This document shows positions 43,716-55,113 of a stretch of 64,000 nucleotides of DNA, piece by piece. The position numbers were made by a program, and so were the translations under genes. The stretch's first letter is position 1. Each line of letters opens with the position of its first letter. This DNA is from Campanula takesimana (taxonomy: Eukaryota > Streptophyta > Magnoliopsida > Asterales > Campanulaceae), in contig JAOWBW010000567.1 of assembly GCA_026119855.1 (NCBI GenBank), positions 248,001 through 312,000 on the forward strand. Direction: 5' to 3'. Under the pieces are notes generated by a model, which did not search any database, had not been told where the DNA came from, and saw only the letters and a list, made by a program, of their open reading frames with translations.

Positions 43716-44277
43716 TATTTTTTTTTTTGGCGAAAGGAGACAGTACTCCCTAGATTTTATTAATATGAAAGAAAAATACAAACGAGGTGGGGGACATTAC
43801 GGCTTTAAACACCTTAAAAGAAAAGACTAGGGGGGAGGCCTTACACAAGTTGTAAGATCCTCTACAATAAAGGAGGGGGAAACTAGAAAATAAAGTAAAT
43901 AGCCTATACAAAAATCTAGCCATGCAGAAATGAAAGCCCTTTAACTAAGGGAGCCGAGTGTAAGGGATCTGAGCTTTGTCAAGAGCAAAGAAACACTTAC
44001 AAAGATGAGGGAGCGCCTGGAAGGATTTGAATTCAAGGTTTCTTTCTTCATTTACAGCCTCGTTAGCTAACGAATCTGCAACACCATTACCTTCTCTCAA
44101 AATATGAGTAACCTGAACTTCCATTTGATCCAAAAGGCGATGAATCTGGGCAATGATGTACCAAACAGCCCAAGGGATATGGTATTCTTTAATAATGATA
44201 TGAGCTAACACTTGAGAGTCTAATTCCAACCAAACCCGAGGATAGCCACGGTTTTGGGCTATAATAAGACCATCTTT
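43716..44277 (-). mobile_element. 5'-truncated L1 in the Tat-E 3' LTR
   Basis: It is flanked by a 13-bp duplication GTGAGAATTTGTC (43703-43715 and 44278-44290). A T run at 43718-43728 is the A tail on the minus strand. It encodes the last part of an L1 RNase H (VWLELDSQVLAHIII, THILREGNGVADSLANEAVN). It belongs to the same general family as the full-length copy but is clearly diverged from it. Confidence 0.93.
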
Positions 44278-44290
44278 GTGAGAATTTGTC

Positions 44291-44417
44291 ATGTTTTCTT
44301 ATTTTAGATCTGATTTATGCTAGTTTCCTTATGTTTATACGCCTATATTCATATGATTCATAACGTGTTCTTCATGTTCTTGCTAGAATTCATAACATGC
44401 TCTATGACTAGGGTAGT
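44291..44417 (+). repeat. Tat-E 3' LTR, segment 2
   Basis: It matches 17079-17200 of the 5' LTR. It ends at the GGTAG target of Tat-C. Confidence 0.85.
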
Positions 44418-46381
44418 GTAGATACCCCGATCTCGCACCCCTTATCAAACCCCTTTTTATTGGTCTAACCCGTAAAATTGACCTAAGCCCTCGATTTGGC
44501 TATGCGGGAGTGCCGTGAGCCTTATCGGTGCATCAAATGGATTAACGGACTTCAAATTCATAATCAGAGCGAAAAAAATGAGTAAAAAAGCATGTACTTC
44601 AATTTTTGAGGTGCGGGACCCGAAATGGGGCCCGCACCCTTAGAACTGCTCGTTATTATCCATTCTGTGCACTTAAAAATGTATAATTGTCAGCCCTTGC
44701 TATTAACATTTTTTAGATAGACGTACGTGACCACAAGATAATTTCAAGCAACTTTCATGTTGGGACCGCGGACAATCGGGACATCGTTGTACGCACACTT
44801 GGACAAAACTTGGACTGTTGCGGAACCAATACCGGAGCAAAAATTGTGATCATTCACACCTAAAAGAGTCAGACAAGTGGCCCAAGTTGGCTGGCCAAAA
44901 TAATAAGGAAGGAGCCAATCAGAATGCGACAAGTGGCACTTTGGGAAAAAGGGACGGAGGCATGAGCCGTACGGCTGGTTTGGGAGGTTCAGACAGCAGT
45001 TTGTTCTTCAGCAACTTGGCCACAAAAGTCATGATTTTGATCATTCCCAGCTGCAATTGAGGCGGGTAGCCACCCCCTAAACTGACTCCTAAGCCTAGAA
45101 AGGGTGGCCTAAGGTCATTTCCCACCTCCCTCCTCCATATACTCACCTCCTTGATCCATTTTATCATAGATGATACATACCACACTCTTGCTCTCTCTAA
45201 GCAACAAAAAAGAGCTCTCAAACCTCAGTCCATAAACCACCACAACACGGTATCACCACCATAATCCCATCCTAAACACCACACAAAGAAAAGCAAACAA
45301 CCCACTCAAACACTCTCTCAATCTAAGGCAAACACCTTAAGAAAAGCAACAAAAAAGTCTTCCCTTGGAAGCAAAGGAAGCACATCTAGGTAATCTTTTG
45401 TTCTTGTAAATTTCATCCATGTAAAATGTAGGTCCTTATGTGATTTGGAAAAAAGGGTCTAGCCACTTGTTAGGCTAGACCCCCATTTGATGTCCGAAAG
45501 ATGTAATGTTGATACTCTTGTTGTTCTTCTCTCTAAATGATGATATACCATGATTAAATACTCAAATAGATGTTGTGTTTTGTTTTTCGTATGTATATCT
45601 ATGTATGTCCAAAGTTTCATGTTCATACCATCTCATTTGAGTGAGTTTTCATGGGTGTTTTCATCCCCTTGGTAAATGTTCAGCAGACTGTCCATCTGCA
45701 TCTTTTTGTCTTGTTGCTTTGTTTATGCATAGCAAACGTGGTTTTTGGTTTTAGACCTCAAATGGTATTTTGTTCTAGACAAACAAAGGAAGATGAGAAT
45801 GTAAATATCTTATTTTTACCCTGAGTGGAAGAGGTTCTTTCCATTTTTTGTTTCAACTCTCTGTTCTCAGATTAGCATGTTTCCTGTTCTGACACCAAAA
45901 TGTCAGAGGTGTTTTGTGATCTCCTTTACTGGATATGAATGCTAAACCATTTTCAAAACCAAGTGAGAGTCCACCCAAACCGACTCTCATTTGTGAATTA
46001 AAGCAAACATTCCTAGAATAGGAAGACTCCCATGTATATAAATCACCCTTTTGGTTAGGGCATAAAAGCAAGGCATAAAAGGCATAAAATGAATTTAAGT
46101 GGCATGCATACTAGAGACCATCACGGGCGAGGAGAGTGCCTAACCCCTTCTCTTCTCGTAACTTAGCCCCCGAACCCACTTTCTCTAAACAAAAGGTTTT
46201 ATCTTCGTTTTTCCTAAAATAAAATGAGGTGGCGACTCTTGACTGTTTTGATTCCATCGAGAGGAAACCATTGTGTGGGAACCGAGCGCATTTCCAAAAG
46301 CGCATCAGCACGAAAGGGACCCGAACCGCACTCCCGGGCGGTCATTTCGGCGTGGTTCGGCTTCGAGCGCGGGCTCTCACA
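44418..46381 (+). repeat. Tat-C 5' LTR (1964 bp)
   Basis: It matches the 3' LTR along its length except for about 416 bp missing after AAAATGTCAGAGG (near 45910). It contains the inverted block GTGCGGG...CCCGCAC (44609-44635) and the palindrome AGCCGTACGGCT (near 44963). Confidence 0.93.
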
Positions 46382-46382
46382 G

Positions 46383-46400
46383 TGGCGACTCTTCTGGGGA
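46383..46400 (+). other. Primer binding site of Tat-C
   Basis: TGGCGACTCTTCTGGGGA lies one base after the LTR. It differs from the Tat-A site by one base (G to T). Confidence 0.82.
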
Positions 46401-47394
46401 CTTCTTAAGTGGGCTAGACTCTAATCTTTGTGTGTGCCATGCTTTACTTGCCTTGCTTGGGTCGTATATATATTTATGCCCTAACCTTTGTTTTGTGGGG
46501 ACATTCTTTTTCCTTCACCCTCTTATTTGTATATATATTCATGCGTGGTGGGTGATTCCCTTAAAAAAGAAAAAATAAAATGGATAAAATAAAAAAAAAA
46601 GGAAAAGAAAAGGATTTTCTTGTTTTCTTTACTTGCTTTCAAAATCATTTTTTAACTCATAGATACCTCACACACATGCACGTTTTTAAAAAAACAACGT
46701 CTCGTAGAACCGTACAAACCCGAGAAGGTAACCCGAGGGTATAAGGGAGCTCATTGGACTTTCCTATAGGGCCCGCGGTGTACATTCTCACCCCAAAGCG
46801 TGCCTATTAGTCGTTGCGATGGGTGTAAGCCAATCTTCCCCGTTACCAAGCCACGATGTCCATGTTTTAAAAAAATGACACGTCCCAGACTTCATGCCGG
46901 TTTTTGTCTAGCAATTTCACCTCAATCCTATGCATTTCCCAAAGGGTCATAAACAACCTACATTGTGGAAATTCATTGAAATGCTCGGATTGACTTTAAA
47001 TTGTCAAGACCCTCCCTTAGACCGTAACCGAATGGTGGATCCCCGAAAGAGTATAGGCCCTTCGCTAGGGGCTTGGACGACCAATAGTACAGGTGCAAAA
47101 CGTTGGTCCTATACTTTGGAGACGGTATCCACTATTCCAAGATTTCATGCTAAAATGTGTCAAAATAAAGCAAGTGCTTATCCGGCATCCTAGGTTTGAT
47201 TTTGTGATTTTTTGAACTTCTTTTGAATCAATCTCGGAAAATCTCGATCCTTTCCACTCTCTAATCAACCCTAAACACCATCCCTTTCAGATACTCTAAG
47301 CCTGGCATCTACTTGGAGAGGGGGAGTTAGAAACCGCAAGGGGAGGTTGATCCAGGTTACCGAGGCAGTGCCCGTTGTCGAAAAAGCTACTGCA
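46401..47394 (+). other. Tat-C leader, non-coding
   Basis: It contains several A-rich runs and no recognisable domain. Short frames here do not resemble known proteins. Confidence 0.7.
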
Positions 47395-49060
47395 ATGGCC
47401 GAAGAAGGGGCTGATATGGCCTATGTGCCGCCACCGGGTCTTCAAGCATGGCTAGAACAGAATGTGTTGGGTCAGATGAGAACTCAGCAAGACGAGTTAC
47501 TTGCTACGCTTGTTCAGATGCAGAATCAGAATGGTAATAGGGCTCCTAATGGAAACCCCAACGGAAATCCCAATGGCAATCCGAATGGAAATGACAATGG
47601 TAATGGGGCTCCCAATGGCAACCCCAACAGAAATCCCAATGGCAATCCGAATGAAAATCAGAATGGTAGTGGGGCTCCTAATGGCTTCCCCAATGGCAAT
47701 GGCAATCCTAATGTGAATGGAAATGGCAACGGCATCCCCACCGTGAACTTGAATCTCAACGGTAGTAACACCAACGGTCATAATCATCACCAAGGTGTCC
47801 ATCCTCATGGTCATGTGGCTCACCCAGACTTCAGTGGCCTCAATCACAACTTCATCCCGAATCAAGCAAACTTCGCGGTGAACCCATCTCAGTATCCACC
47901 CGATCAAAATCCCTTTGCTCAGTATATGCAAACTCTGTATCCAAATCAGCAGCCCGGCACCTATGGTGCGTTTGCTAGCAATGCCTCTCCGTCAATAAAG
48001 GAACTTCCCACGGGCAAGATCCTAACTTGGTCCGTCAAATGGAAGCATTATACAAAGGGGTCCCATATGTACCTCTTACTAGGGCTGAAATTGAAATGAA
48101 TGAAATGAAAGAAATGTTGAGAAAGGTCATGAATAAAGGGGAATTCTCTGCAGACTCTTTGAAATTATCTCCGTTTGCTGTTTTGCCTCCTAAATTCAAG
48201 ATGCCCAATGTAGAAAAGTTTGATGGTACGGGTTGCCCAATGGCCCACCTAAAATCTTATGCTCATGCAATGCAGTCTCGTGGGGCTAATGTCGGTGCTA
48301 TGGCCTCCAACTTCCATTTGACTTTGGTAGGAGCCGCTAAGCAATGGTTCATGACTGTAGATGCCAATTTGGTTGATAATTGGGGATAGCTTGTGGATGA
48401 ATTCCAAAAGCGATACAAAGATAACTCCAACTGGGAGAAGAGCCGCCGTGATCTTGATTCGTGTGCTCAGCGTGAGAAGGAGTCATTCTCTGAATTTGCA
48501 AGTAGGTGGAGGAACAAAGTCGCTCAGACTTTGGAACGGCCCGACGGTGCAGAGCAAACCCGCATTTTCCTCAATAATCTTCAGCCAGTGTATGCGGATA
48601 AGATGAAATATCTCCCATTTCCTGATTTTGCCTCTATTCTAGATGTGGGTTCCCGTATTGATGAAGATGTCCGAACCGGAGTGATCAAGCTAGACCCTTC
48701 TCCCAGCTCCTACAGGTTCCGACCTACTGCTAAAGCCCCGGCGCCAGTTGTGAGCAATGTTGCCATGACTCCCGCTCCCTTTTGGAAAAACAATGTGGGA
48801 CCTAGCCGGAACAGCTACAATAGGGCACCCCCATGCTATAATCAAGATGGGTCTGTGAATTCCATCAACAATCAGCAACGTAATGGTAGAAATCGGAGAG
48901 AGAGGCAGTTTGATAAGTTCAACGCTCCGTTGTCCACTAATTTCCAAGGATTGGTTGCCCAAGGGGTATTGAAACCGATAGAAGGATACCGCCCGGCTAA
49001 TCCACCTCCTAAGAATTGGGACGCAAACAAGTATTGTGCGACGATTGTTGGAATTTGAGG
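47395..49060 (+). pseudogene. gag: Tat-C gag with Asn-Gly repeats, frameshifted
   Basis: It starts MAEEGADMAYVPPPGLQAWL at 47395. An Asn/Gly/Pro repeat of the form NGNP fills roughly residues 45-120, then comes a His/Asn-rich stretch. A frameshift near 48015-48025 leads into the gag core (FKMPNVEKFDGTGCPMAHLK, then SFSEFASRWRNKVAQTLERP). A TAG at 48387-48389 breaks the core. Near 49036 about 30 bp of the zinc knuckle appear deleted with a frame change, leaving one Cys before and CDDCWNLRHTLQDMI after. The product would be the particle protein. A start slightly upstream at 47347 in the same frame is possible. Confidence 0.88.
47527..47718 (+). repeat. In-frame 12-bp repeat array coding Asn-Gly-Asn-Pro
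   Basis: Units close to AATGGCAATCCC repeat many times with variants such as AATGGAAATGAC. The frame is kept throughout. Confidence 0.88.
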
Positions 49061-51647
49061 CACACTCTGCAAGACATGATTGACGATGGGCTCATTCAGA
49101 AACCACCCCAACCGAATGTGGTGACTAATCCCTTGCCGGGAATCCATATGATCGATTTTGAAGAAGACTACTCAATGGCTAGTTTCATAGTCCCAAAGAA
49201 AGATTTGAATTACACCGTGACTCCTGTTATTTCTGAAGACTTTGAGTGCCACATGATCTCTTGGGATTCAATCTTGTCTAGTGCTAAAGCCGTTGAGGAA
49301 CGAAAGGCCCCTCTTGAAAAGGCCACTTGGATTGGTGGAAACGTGAATCAGTCTCCGAATCCTGAGGTGAGCGAATCTAGAAAGGACAAAGAAGGAGCTT
49401 CCGCTCAGAAAGAAAAGGTCGCCGAGAACCCGGTCTTAACACAGTTAAAGAAAACCCAGGCTAATATATCCATTTGGGGTTTGCTTTCATCTTCTCAAGA
49501 GCACCGAGACACTCTGGTTAAAGATCTCACTCAAGCTGTTATCCCAATTGAGACGTCTCCCAATGACCTTGTCCACATGGTCGGCAACATTCATTTTGGG
49601 AATATTATCACTTTCACTGATCTCGATGCACCGAAAATTGGTCTTAATCATATCGAAGCTCTGCACATCATAGTCGGGGTTGGAGGTGAGCACTTAGCTC
49701 GTGTGTTGGTCGATAATGGCTCTTCGGTCAATGTTTGCCCCGTGCATGTTCTCGCAGATTTGGGAATTAAGATAACTAATTTGGCTCGGTCTTCTCAAGT
49801 GGTCCGTGCCTACGATAGCACCAGTCGTTGTGTCTTGGGTTTTATCTCCCTCACTCTCACCATTGGCCCTCTTGTTATACCAATTGAATTTCAGGTGATC
49901 GACATCAAGTCCTCATTCAGTCTACTATTGGGACGCCCTTGGATCCATGGAGTGAAAGGGGTAGCTTCTTCTTACCATCAATGCATCAGGTTCATTCACG
50001 ACAATCATGTTGTGGTAGTTCACGCCCAGGATGACACGCAAGTCAACGACCTCCCGATCTTAGGAATTGAGCACAAAGATACTGGTATTTTCTTAAGCGG
50101 TTTTGAAGTGATCCCACAAGCTTGGTTCCATGCTATTGACTATGTCAAAGAAACTGATCTGATTGGGGGAAAGAGGACCAAGTATGGTGACGCGATGGCC
50201 TTGAATATGGTCAAGAAGATGAATTTCTTACCTATGTTGGGACTCGGGAAAGAGCAACAAGGGTGTATTGAAGTTATCAAAAATGATGTGCCTGTTTTCA
50301 TTCCTCCGTTTGGACTCGGCTACAAGCCCACTCCTGCTGAAATTGCCAAAGCTATTCGTGAAAAAAGGGAGAGGCAGAATGCCATCAAGAAGGGAAGGAC
50401 CTATGAGCTCCCACTACTCCGTCCCTACGAAAAATCTTGGAAGGGATACTTTATTCGCAAGGATGAGGATGTGACCAGTATTATGCCTCCTGAGCCGTTT
50501 AATGGCATGGACGAAAAGTCTCACGCGGGATGGGAAGTATTTGATGATGTGAAGTTGTTCGATGAAAGCCTTGATTTGGGCGGTTCCAATAAGCAACCGG
50601 GCCCGGTTACTCCGTGGAATATCGATGAAGAGGATGACATCTTCGCATTGTTTGAAGGATTTGGCTTTAAAGACGGATCTGTGGTTATGATCGAGGATGG
50701 CACCGCAGAAGCTTATGACCCGTTGAAGCACCTCAAGCCGGCGGTGGCACCACTTAATAACTGGTCCAAAACCACTGGCCCGCTCACTACTGTTGACATG
50801 CTCGTGAAGCAGTTTGGATATGTTCGCCCCGATGGACCGGCTTTTTAACCCTTTGTACTCTCTGATGTTGTTTCCGGGACTCCCGAAGAGGGCCTCACTG
50901 TTGAGGACCTCAATACGGTCGCCGAGCTTGTACTTCCCTCTGTCGTGAATGAAATTTCCTCTATTTCCGCTTACTCCTTGGTTGCCAATATTTTAAATAA
51001 TGATTTAACAAATGAAAATTTAATAAAAAATGAAGTTAATCATGAATCTTTAAAAGACATAAGCCAAGATGAAAAATATTATTTAATTGTGTTAAGCAGG
51101 TTAGCAAAGCAGGAACGAAAGTTAGAGGCCTGTGGGGAAGATTTGTCCACTGTCAATCTGGGGCTGAACGGGGAAATCAAAGAAATGAAAATTGGAAGCT
51201 GCATGCAAGGGGCTGACAGGGAACAGTTGATCAGTTTGCTCAAAGAATGTGTTGATGTGTTTGCTTGGTCGTATGAAGATATGCCTGGGTTAGATTCGAC
51301 AATTGTGGAGCACCGAATTCCCACCTTTCCCGATGCCAAGCCGGTCAAACAGAAACTACGCAGAATCAAGCCACAGTGGGCCCTCCAGGTTAAAGAAGAG
51401 ATCGAGAGGTTGCTGCAAGTGAGTTTCATCCGAGTTGTGGAATATCCCCAATAGTTGTCCAACATGGTCACAGTCAAGAAGGCGAATGGGAAAGTCCGGA
51501 TATGTGTTGACTTCAGAGACCTCAACAAAGCTTGCCCGAAAGATGATTTCCCGTTACCAAATATTGATATTCTGGTTGACTCAGTCGCAATGCAAAAAGT
51601 GAAGTCATTTGTTGATGGAATGGTGGGTTACAATAAAATTAAAATGG
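49040..51647 (+). pseudogene. pol: Tat-C pol, first part: protease, linker, RT start
   Basis: After the broken knuckle one frame runs on. The aspartic protease has VLVDNGSSVNVCPVHVLADL (a DNG active site in place of DTG/DSG) and LLLGRPWIHG. Next come a G-patch-like block (MVKKMNFLPMLGLGKEQQG), the linker RPYEKSWKGYFIRKDEDV, an acidic linker, FAWSYEDMPGLDS, and RT (ICVDFRDLNKACPKDDFPLP, then VDGMVGYNKIKM). Stops are at 50846-50848 and at 51452-51454, the latter where the family has a Trp. At 51648 a truncated L1 splits RT. Confidence 0.93.
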
Positions 51648-52017
51648 TGCATATTTTCCGTGAAGGTAATAAGGTTACTGATGGTTTGGCTAATGTGGCT
51701 GCATTCTCTAAAACATCGACGGTTTATTACTCTTTTGAGTCTCTTCCTCATGGCTGCAAAGGCCCGTATAAGTTAGATAAATCTGCTATCTCTTATATTA
51801 GACTTTAATTATGGCTAGTTTTTTGTATAGTATTCTCGTTTTTCATAGTAGGTTCCCCGTCCTTTATTGTAGAGGTTCTTACTTTTTGTGTAAAACCTCC
51901 CCCTTAGTCTTTTATTTCTGGTGGTTGAGGTTGTCATGTCCCCCACCTTGCTTGTACCTTTACGTTAATTAATAAAATTTAGGGAGTACCGTCTCCTTTC
52001 GCCAAAAAAAAAAAAAA
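51648..52017 (+). mobile_element. 5'-truncated L1 inside Tat-C RT, no target duplication
   Basis: It encodes the last RNase H residues of L1 (IFREGNKVTDGLANVAA) and an L1 3' UTR ending GGGAGTACCGTCTCCTTTCG then CC and a run of A. The RT frame before it ends at YNKIKM and resumes at DQEKTSFITPW, with a few codons missing. I find no duplicated flank. Confidence 0.9.
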
Positions 52018-54774
52018 GATCAAGAGAAAACCTCCTTCATCACCCCGTGGGGGACATTATGTTACACTGTGATGCCTTTCGATCTTAAAAATGCCGGAAC
52101 AACTTATCAAAGAGGTGCTACAACTCTTTTCCATGACATGATCCACAAAGAACTTGAAATCTACGTGGATGACATGATTGTGCACTCAGTTGAAGAAGAC
52201 GATCAGCATCTGGTTGACCTCAGAAAATTCTTTGAAAGGCTACGGAAGTATCACATGAACTTGAATCCTGCTAAATGCACATTCGGTACCATCCGAGGCA
52301 AGGTCTTGGATTTCCTGGTAACAGAAAGAGGGATTGAAATCGACCCCGACAAAATAAAGGCCATCACAGAAATGCCCCAACCTCGGACTCAAAAGGAGGT
52401 AAAGGGTTTCTTGGGAAGAATTAAATATATCAGCAGATTCATACGGCAGCTAACCACGATGTGTGAGCCGCTCTTCAAGCTCTTAAAAAAGGACACCAAT
52501 CGACCCTGGGATGAAGAATGCCAGTTTGCTTTTGAAAAGGTCAAAGAATACCTGACAAGCCCACCGGTCTTGGCCCCACCTCATTCGCACAAACCTCTGC
52601 GGTTGTACCTAATCATCACTGACACTGCAGTAGGAGCAATGCTTGCACAAGAAAAGGAAGATTCCTGGGTTGAAAATGCAATCTATTTTGTTAGTAGAAA
52701 GCTGCAAGGGAGTGAATTGAACTACTCAGCATTAGAAAAGGCTTGCACCGGTTTGGTTTGGGTCTCGCAGCGGTTAAAGATCTATCTGCAATCCTTGCCC
52801 GTTCAGATCATATCCCGAATAGATCCAGTAAAGTACATCCTCGAAAGGCCAACCATGTCCAATTGAGTAGCCAAATGGGCTTTTCTCTTAAGCGAATTTG
52901 ATATGACTTACGCAACGCCTAAGTCCATTAAAGGAAGGGTGATAGCAGACCAACTTGCGGATTTGGCTCTTGATCTCGAGCCCGAACCAGAAGCACAGTT
53001 TCCCGATGAAGGAATCTACGCTGTTGATTGTTCAGAAAACAAGTGGCAACTCTTCTTTGATGGGGCTGCCAACAAAAGAGGTTTCGGAATTGGAATTTTG
53101 CTCATTGATCCAAGCGATGCGCACACGCCCATTGCTATCCGGTTAGACTTTGACTGTTCGAATAACACGGCGGAGTATGAAGCTTGCATGGCTGGCCTTG
53201 AAGAGGCGTTAAACAAAGGGGTCAACGAAATTGAAGTATTCGGGGACTCCGCCCTAATCATCAATCAGATTGAAGGAAAGTGGAGGATCCAAGATTTGAG
53301 ACTACAACAATATCACATTCGACTGGTAACGCTCACAGAACGTTTCTCGAATATCTCATTTCATTACCTCCCTAGGGACCGAAACAGATTCGCAGATGCA
53401 TTGGCTACCCTAGCCTCCATCATGGAATTCCCTGCTGATGTCACGATAAAGCCATTCGTGGTTAGTAAGAGATCAATCCCAGCCTACCACCTGGCCATTA
53501 AATTGGAAAATGAGGAAAATGAAGAGCCATGGTACACAGACGTATGAAATGTCCTCAAAGAAGGGATCTACCCTCCAGAAAAGGACAAACGGGCAAGAAT
53601 TTCAATGCGAAGGTGGGCCTCCCAATTTGTGATTTCTGGAGATCGATTGTACAAAAGATATCATAACGGACCAAATTTGCTCTGTGTAGACAAGTCTGAA
53701 GCAACTAGAATCATGGATGAGATCCATGGGGGACTGTGTGGACCCCACATGAATGGGCACATGCTCGCTAAGAAGATAGTGAGGCAAGGGTATTACTGGA
53801 CTACAATGGAAAAGGATTGTATGATGAAAGTGCGAACTTGTGATCAGTGTCAACGGTATGCTAACCTACAACATCTGCCGCCGCACGTTCTCTATCAGTC
53901 AACCGCTCCTTGGCCTTTCTCCACTTGGGGAATAGATGTTATTGGTCAAGTCAAACCGAAGGGTTCGAGTGGGCAAGAATATGTGATCGTAGCTATCGAC
54001 TACTTCACCAAATGGGTTGAGGCCGCTGCTTACAAGGTCTTGAATGCCAAGAAGGTAGCCGAGTTCATCCACACCAACATTTTCTACAGATATGGAGTCC
54101 CTTATGAGATGATCTCAGATAATGGAACTCACTTTGAAGGAGAATTCAACCGATTGCTTGACGAATTCCATGTAGTCAGACATAAGTCCTCCCCCTATCG
54201 ACCCCAAGCCAATGGAGAGGTAGAAGTGGCGAACAAAACCCTTGAGAACATCATTAGAAAGATGGCCATCACCGGAAACGATTGGCCTGAGAAGTTGCCT
54301 TTAGCTTTGTGGGGATACCGCACATCCGTCCGAACACCGACTGGGGCTACTCCTTATTCACTTGCATATGGCATGGAGGCAGTTCTCCCGATTGAGCTTG
54401 AAATCCCCTCCATGAGAGTTTTACTTGAGAACCAAGTGTCCGAGATTGATTGGCTACAAAGTCGCCATGAAGAGTTAGCATTGCTCGATGAAAAGCGATT
54501 GCTGGCTTTGGAGCACAACCGCGCGTATCAATGCAGAATCGCCAGGGCATTTAACAAGAAGGTCAAAAACCGTGATGTCAAAGTGGGAGATCTTGTGCTG
54601 CGAGAAAAGCCACCAATCTTTACCGACCCTCGAGGGAAATGGAAGTCTCCATGGATGGGCCCCTACATTGTTAAGAAGATACAATCCGGAGGAGCCGTGT
54701 TTCTGCAAACCAAATTTGGAGAAGACCTCGTTCAGCCCTGGAACCTCAGCAAATTGAAGAAGTATTATGCGTAG
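52018..54774 (+). pseudogene. pol: Tat-C pol, second part: RT end, two RNases H, integrase
   Basis: RT resumes (TPWGTLCYTVMPFDLKNAGT, then IYVDDMIVHS). The gypsy RNase H (YLIITDTAVGAMLAQEKEDS), the second RNase H (LFFDGAANKRGFGIGILLID, EYEACMAGLEEAL, FGDSALIINQ, DRNRFADALATLAS), the integrase zinc finger (HGGLCGPHMNGHM to CDQCQRYANLQHL) and the core (WGIDVIGQ, ISDNGTHFEGE, ANGEVEVANKTLE) follow. The end at 54774 (LSKLKKYYA) matches Tat-A. Only two stops occur, TGA at 52864-52866 and TGA at 53545-53547 (where the family has Trp). A double RNase H marks the Tat group. Confidence 0.94.
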
Positions 54775-54837
54775 AAGGCGCAGAGTTTGGTGATTCCTAT
54801 CGAGTCTAAAAAAAAAAAGGCACAAAAAACAGCCCCA

Positions 54838-54869
54838 CTAGAGGTGAAAACCCGAAAGGGCAATTCTAG
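54838..54869 (+). other. AAAACCC-type hairpin block of Tat-C
   Basis: Arms CTAGA (54838) and TCTAG (54865) enclose GAAAACCCGAAAGGG. Compared with Tat-A copy 1 (CTAGG/CCTAG) both arms have changed so that pairing is kept. Confidence 0.6.
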
Positions 54870-54911
54870 GTAAAAATCAGGAGGCGCGCAAGAAATTCAA
54901 GTAACTGTGTC

Positions 54912-54948
54912 GAACTACGCTGACCTGAGCCTCTAAAGAGGAACGTAG
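54912..54948 (+). other. CTACG-type structured motif of Tat-C, copy 0
   Basis: CTACG and CGTAG enclose CTGACCTGAG and an inner stem CCTC/GAGG with a 4-base loop. Confidence 0.7.
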
Positions 54949-55113
54949 GCAACCTTCGGGTCCGGTCATTAATAATAAAAACTTTATTCCCCATGTTGAA
55001 CTTGCAAACATTACATTTGAAAAGGAAAAACAAACATCACAACTTTGAAATAAAGAAAAAACATCTTGGCGTGGCAACCAAGGATTATGCTGAAATAAAT
55101 GAAATTCCACTCA

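Noticed and set aside
47497..47931. A 144-codon minus-strand frame opposite Tat-C gag
   Set aside because: It is the complement of the in-frame 12-bp repeat array, which keeps any frame open.
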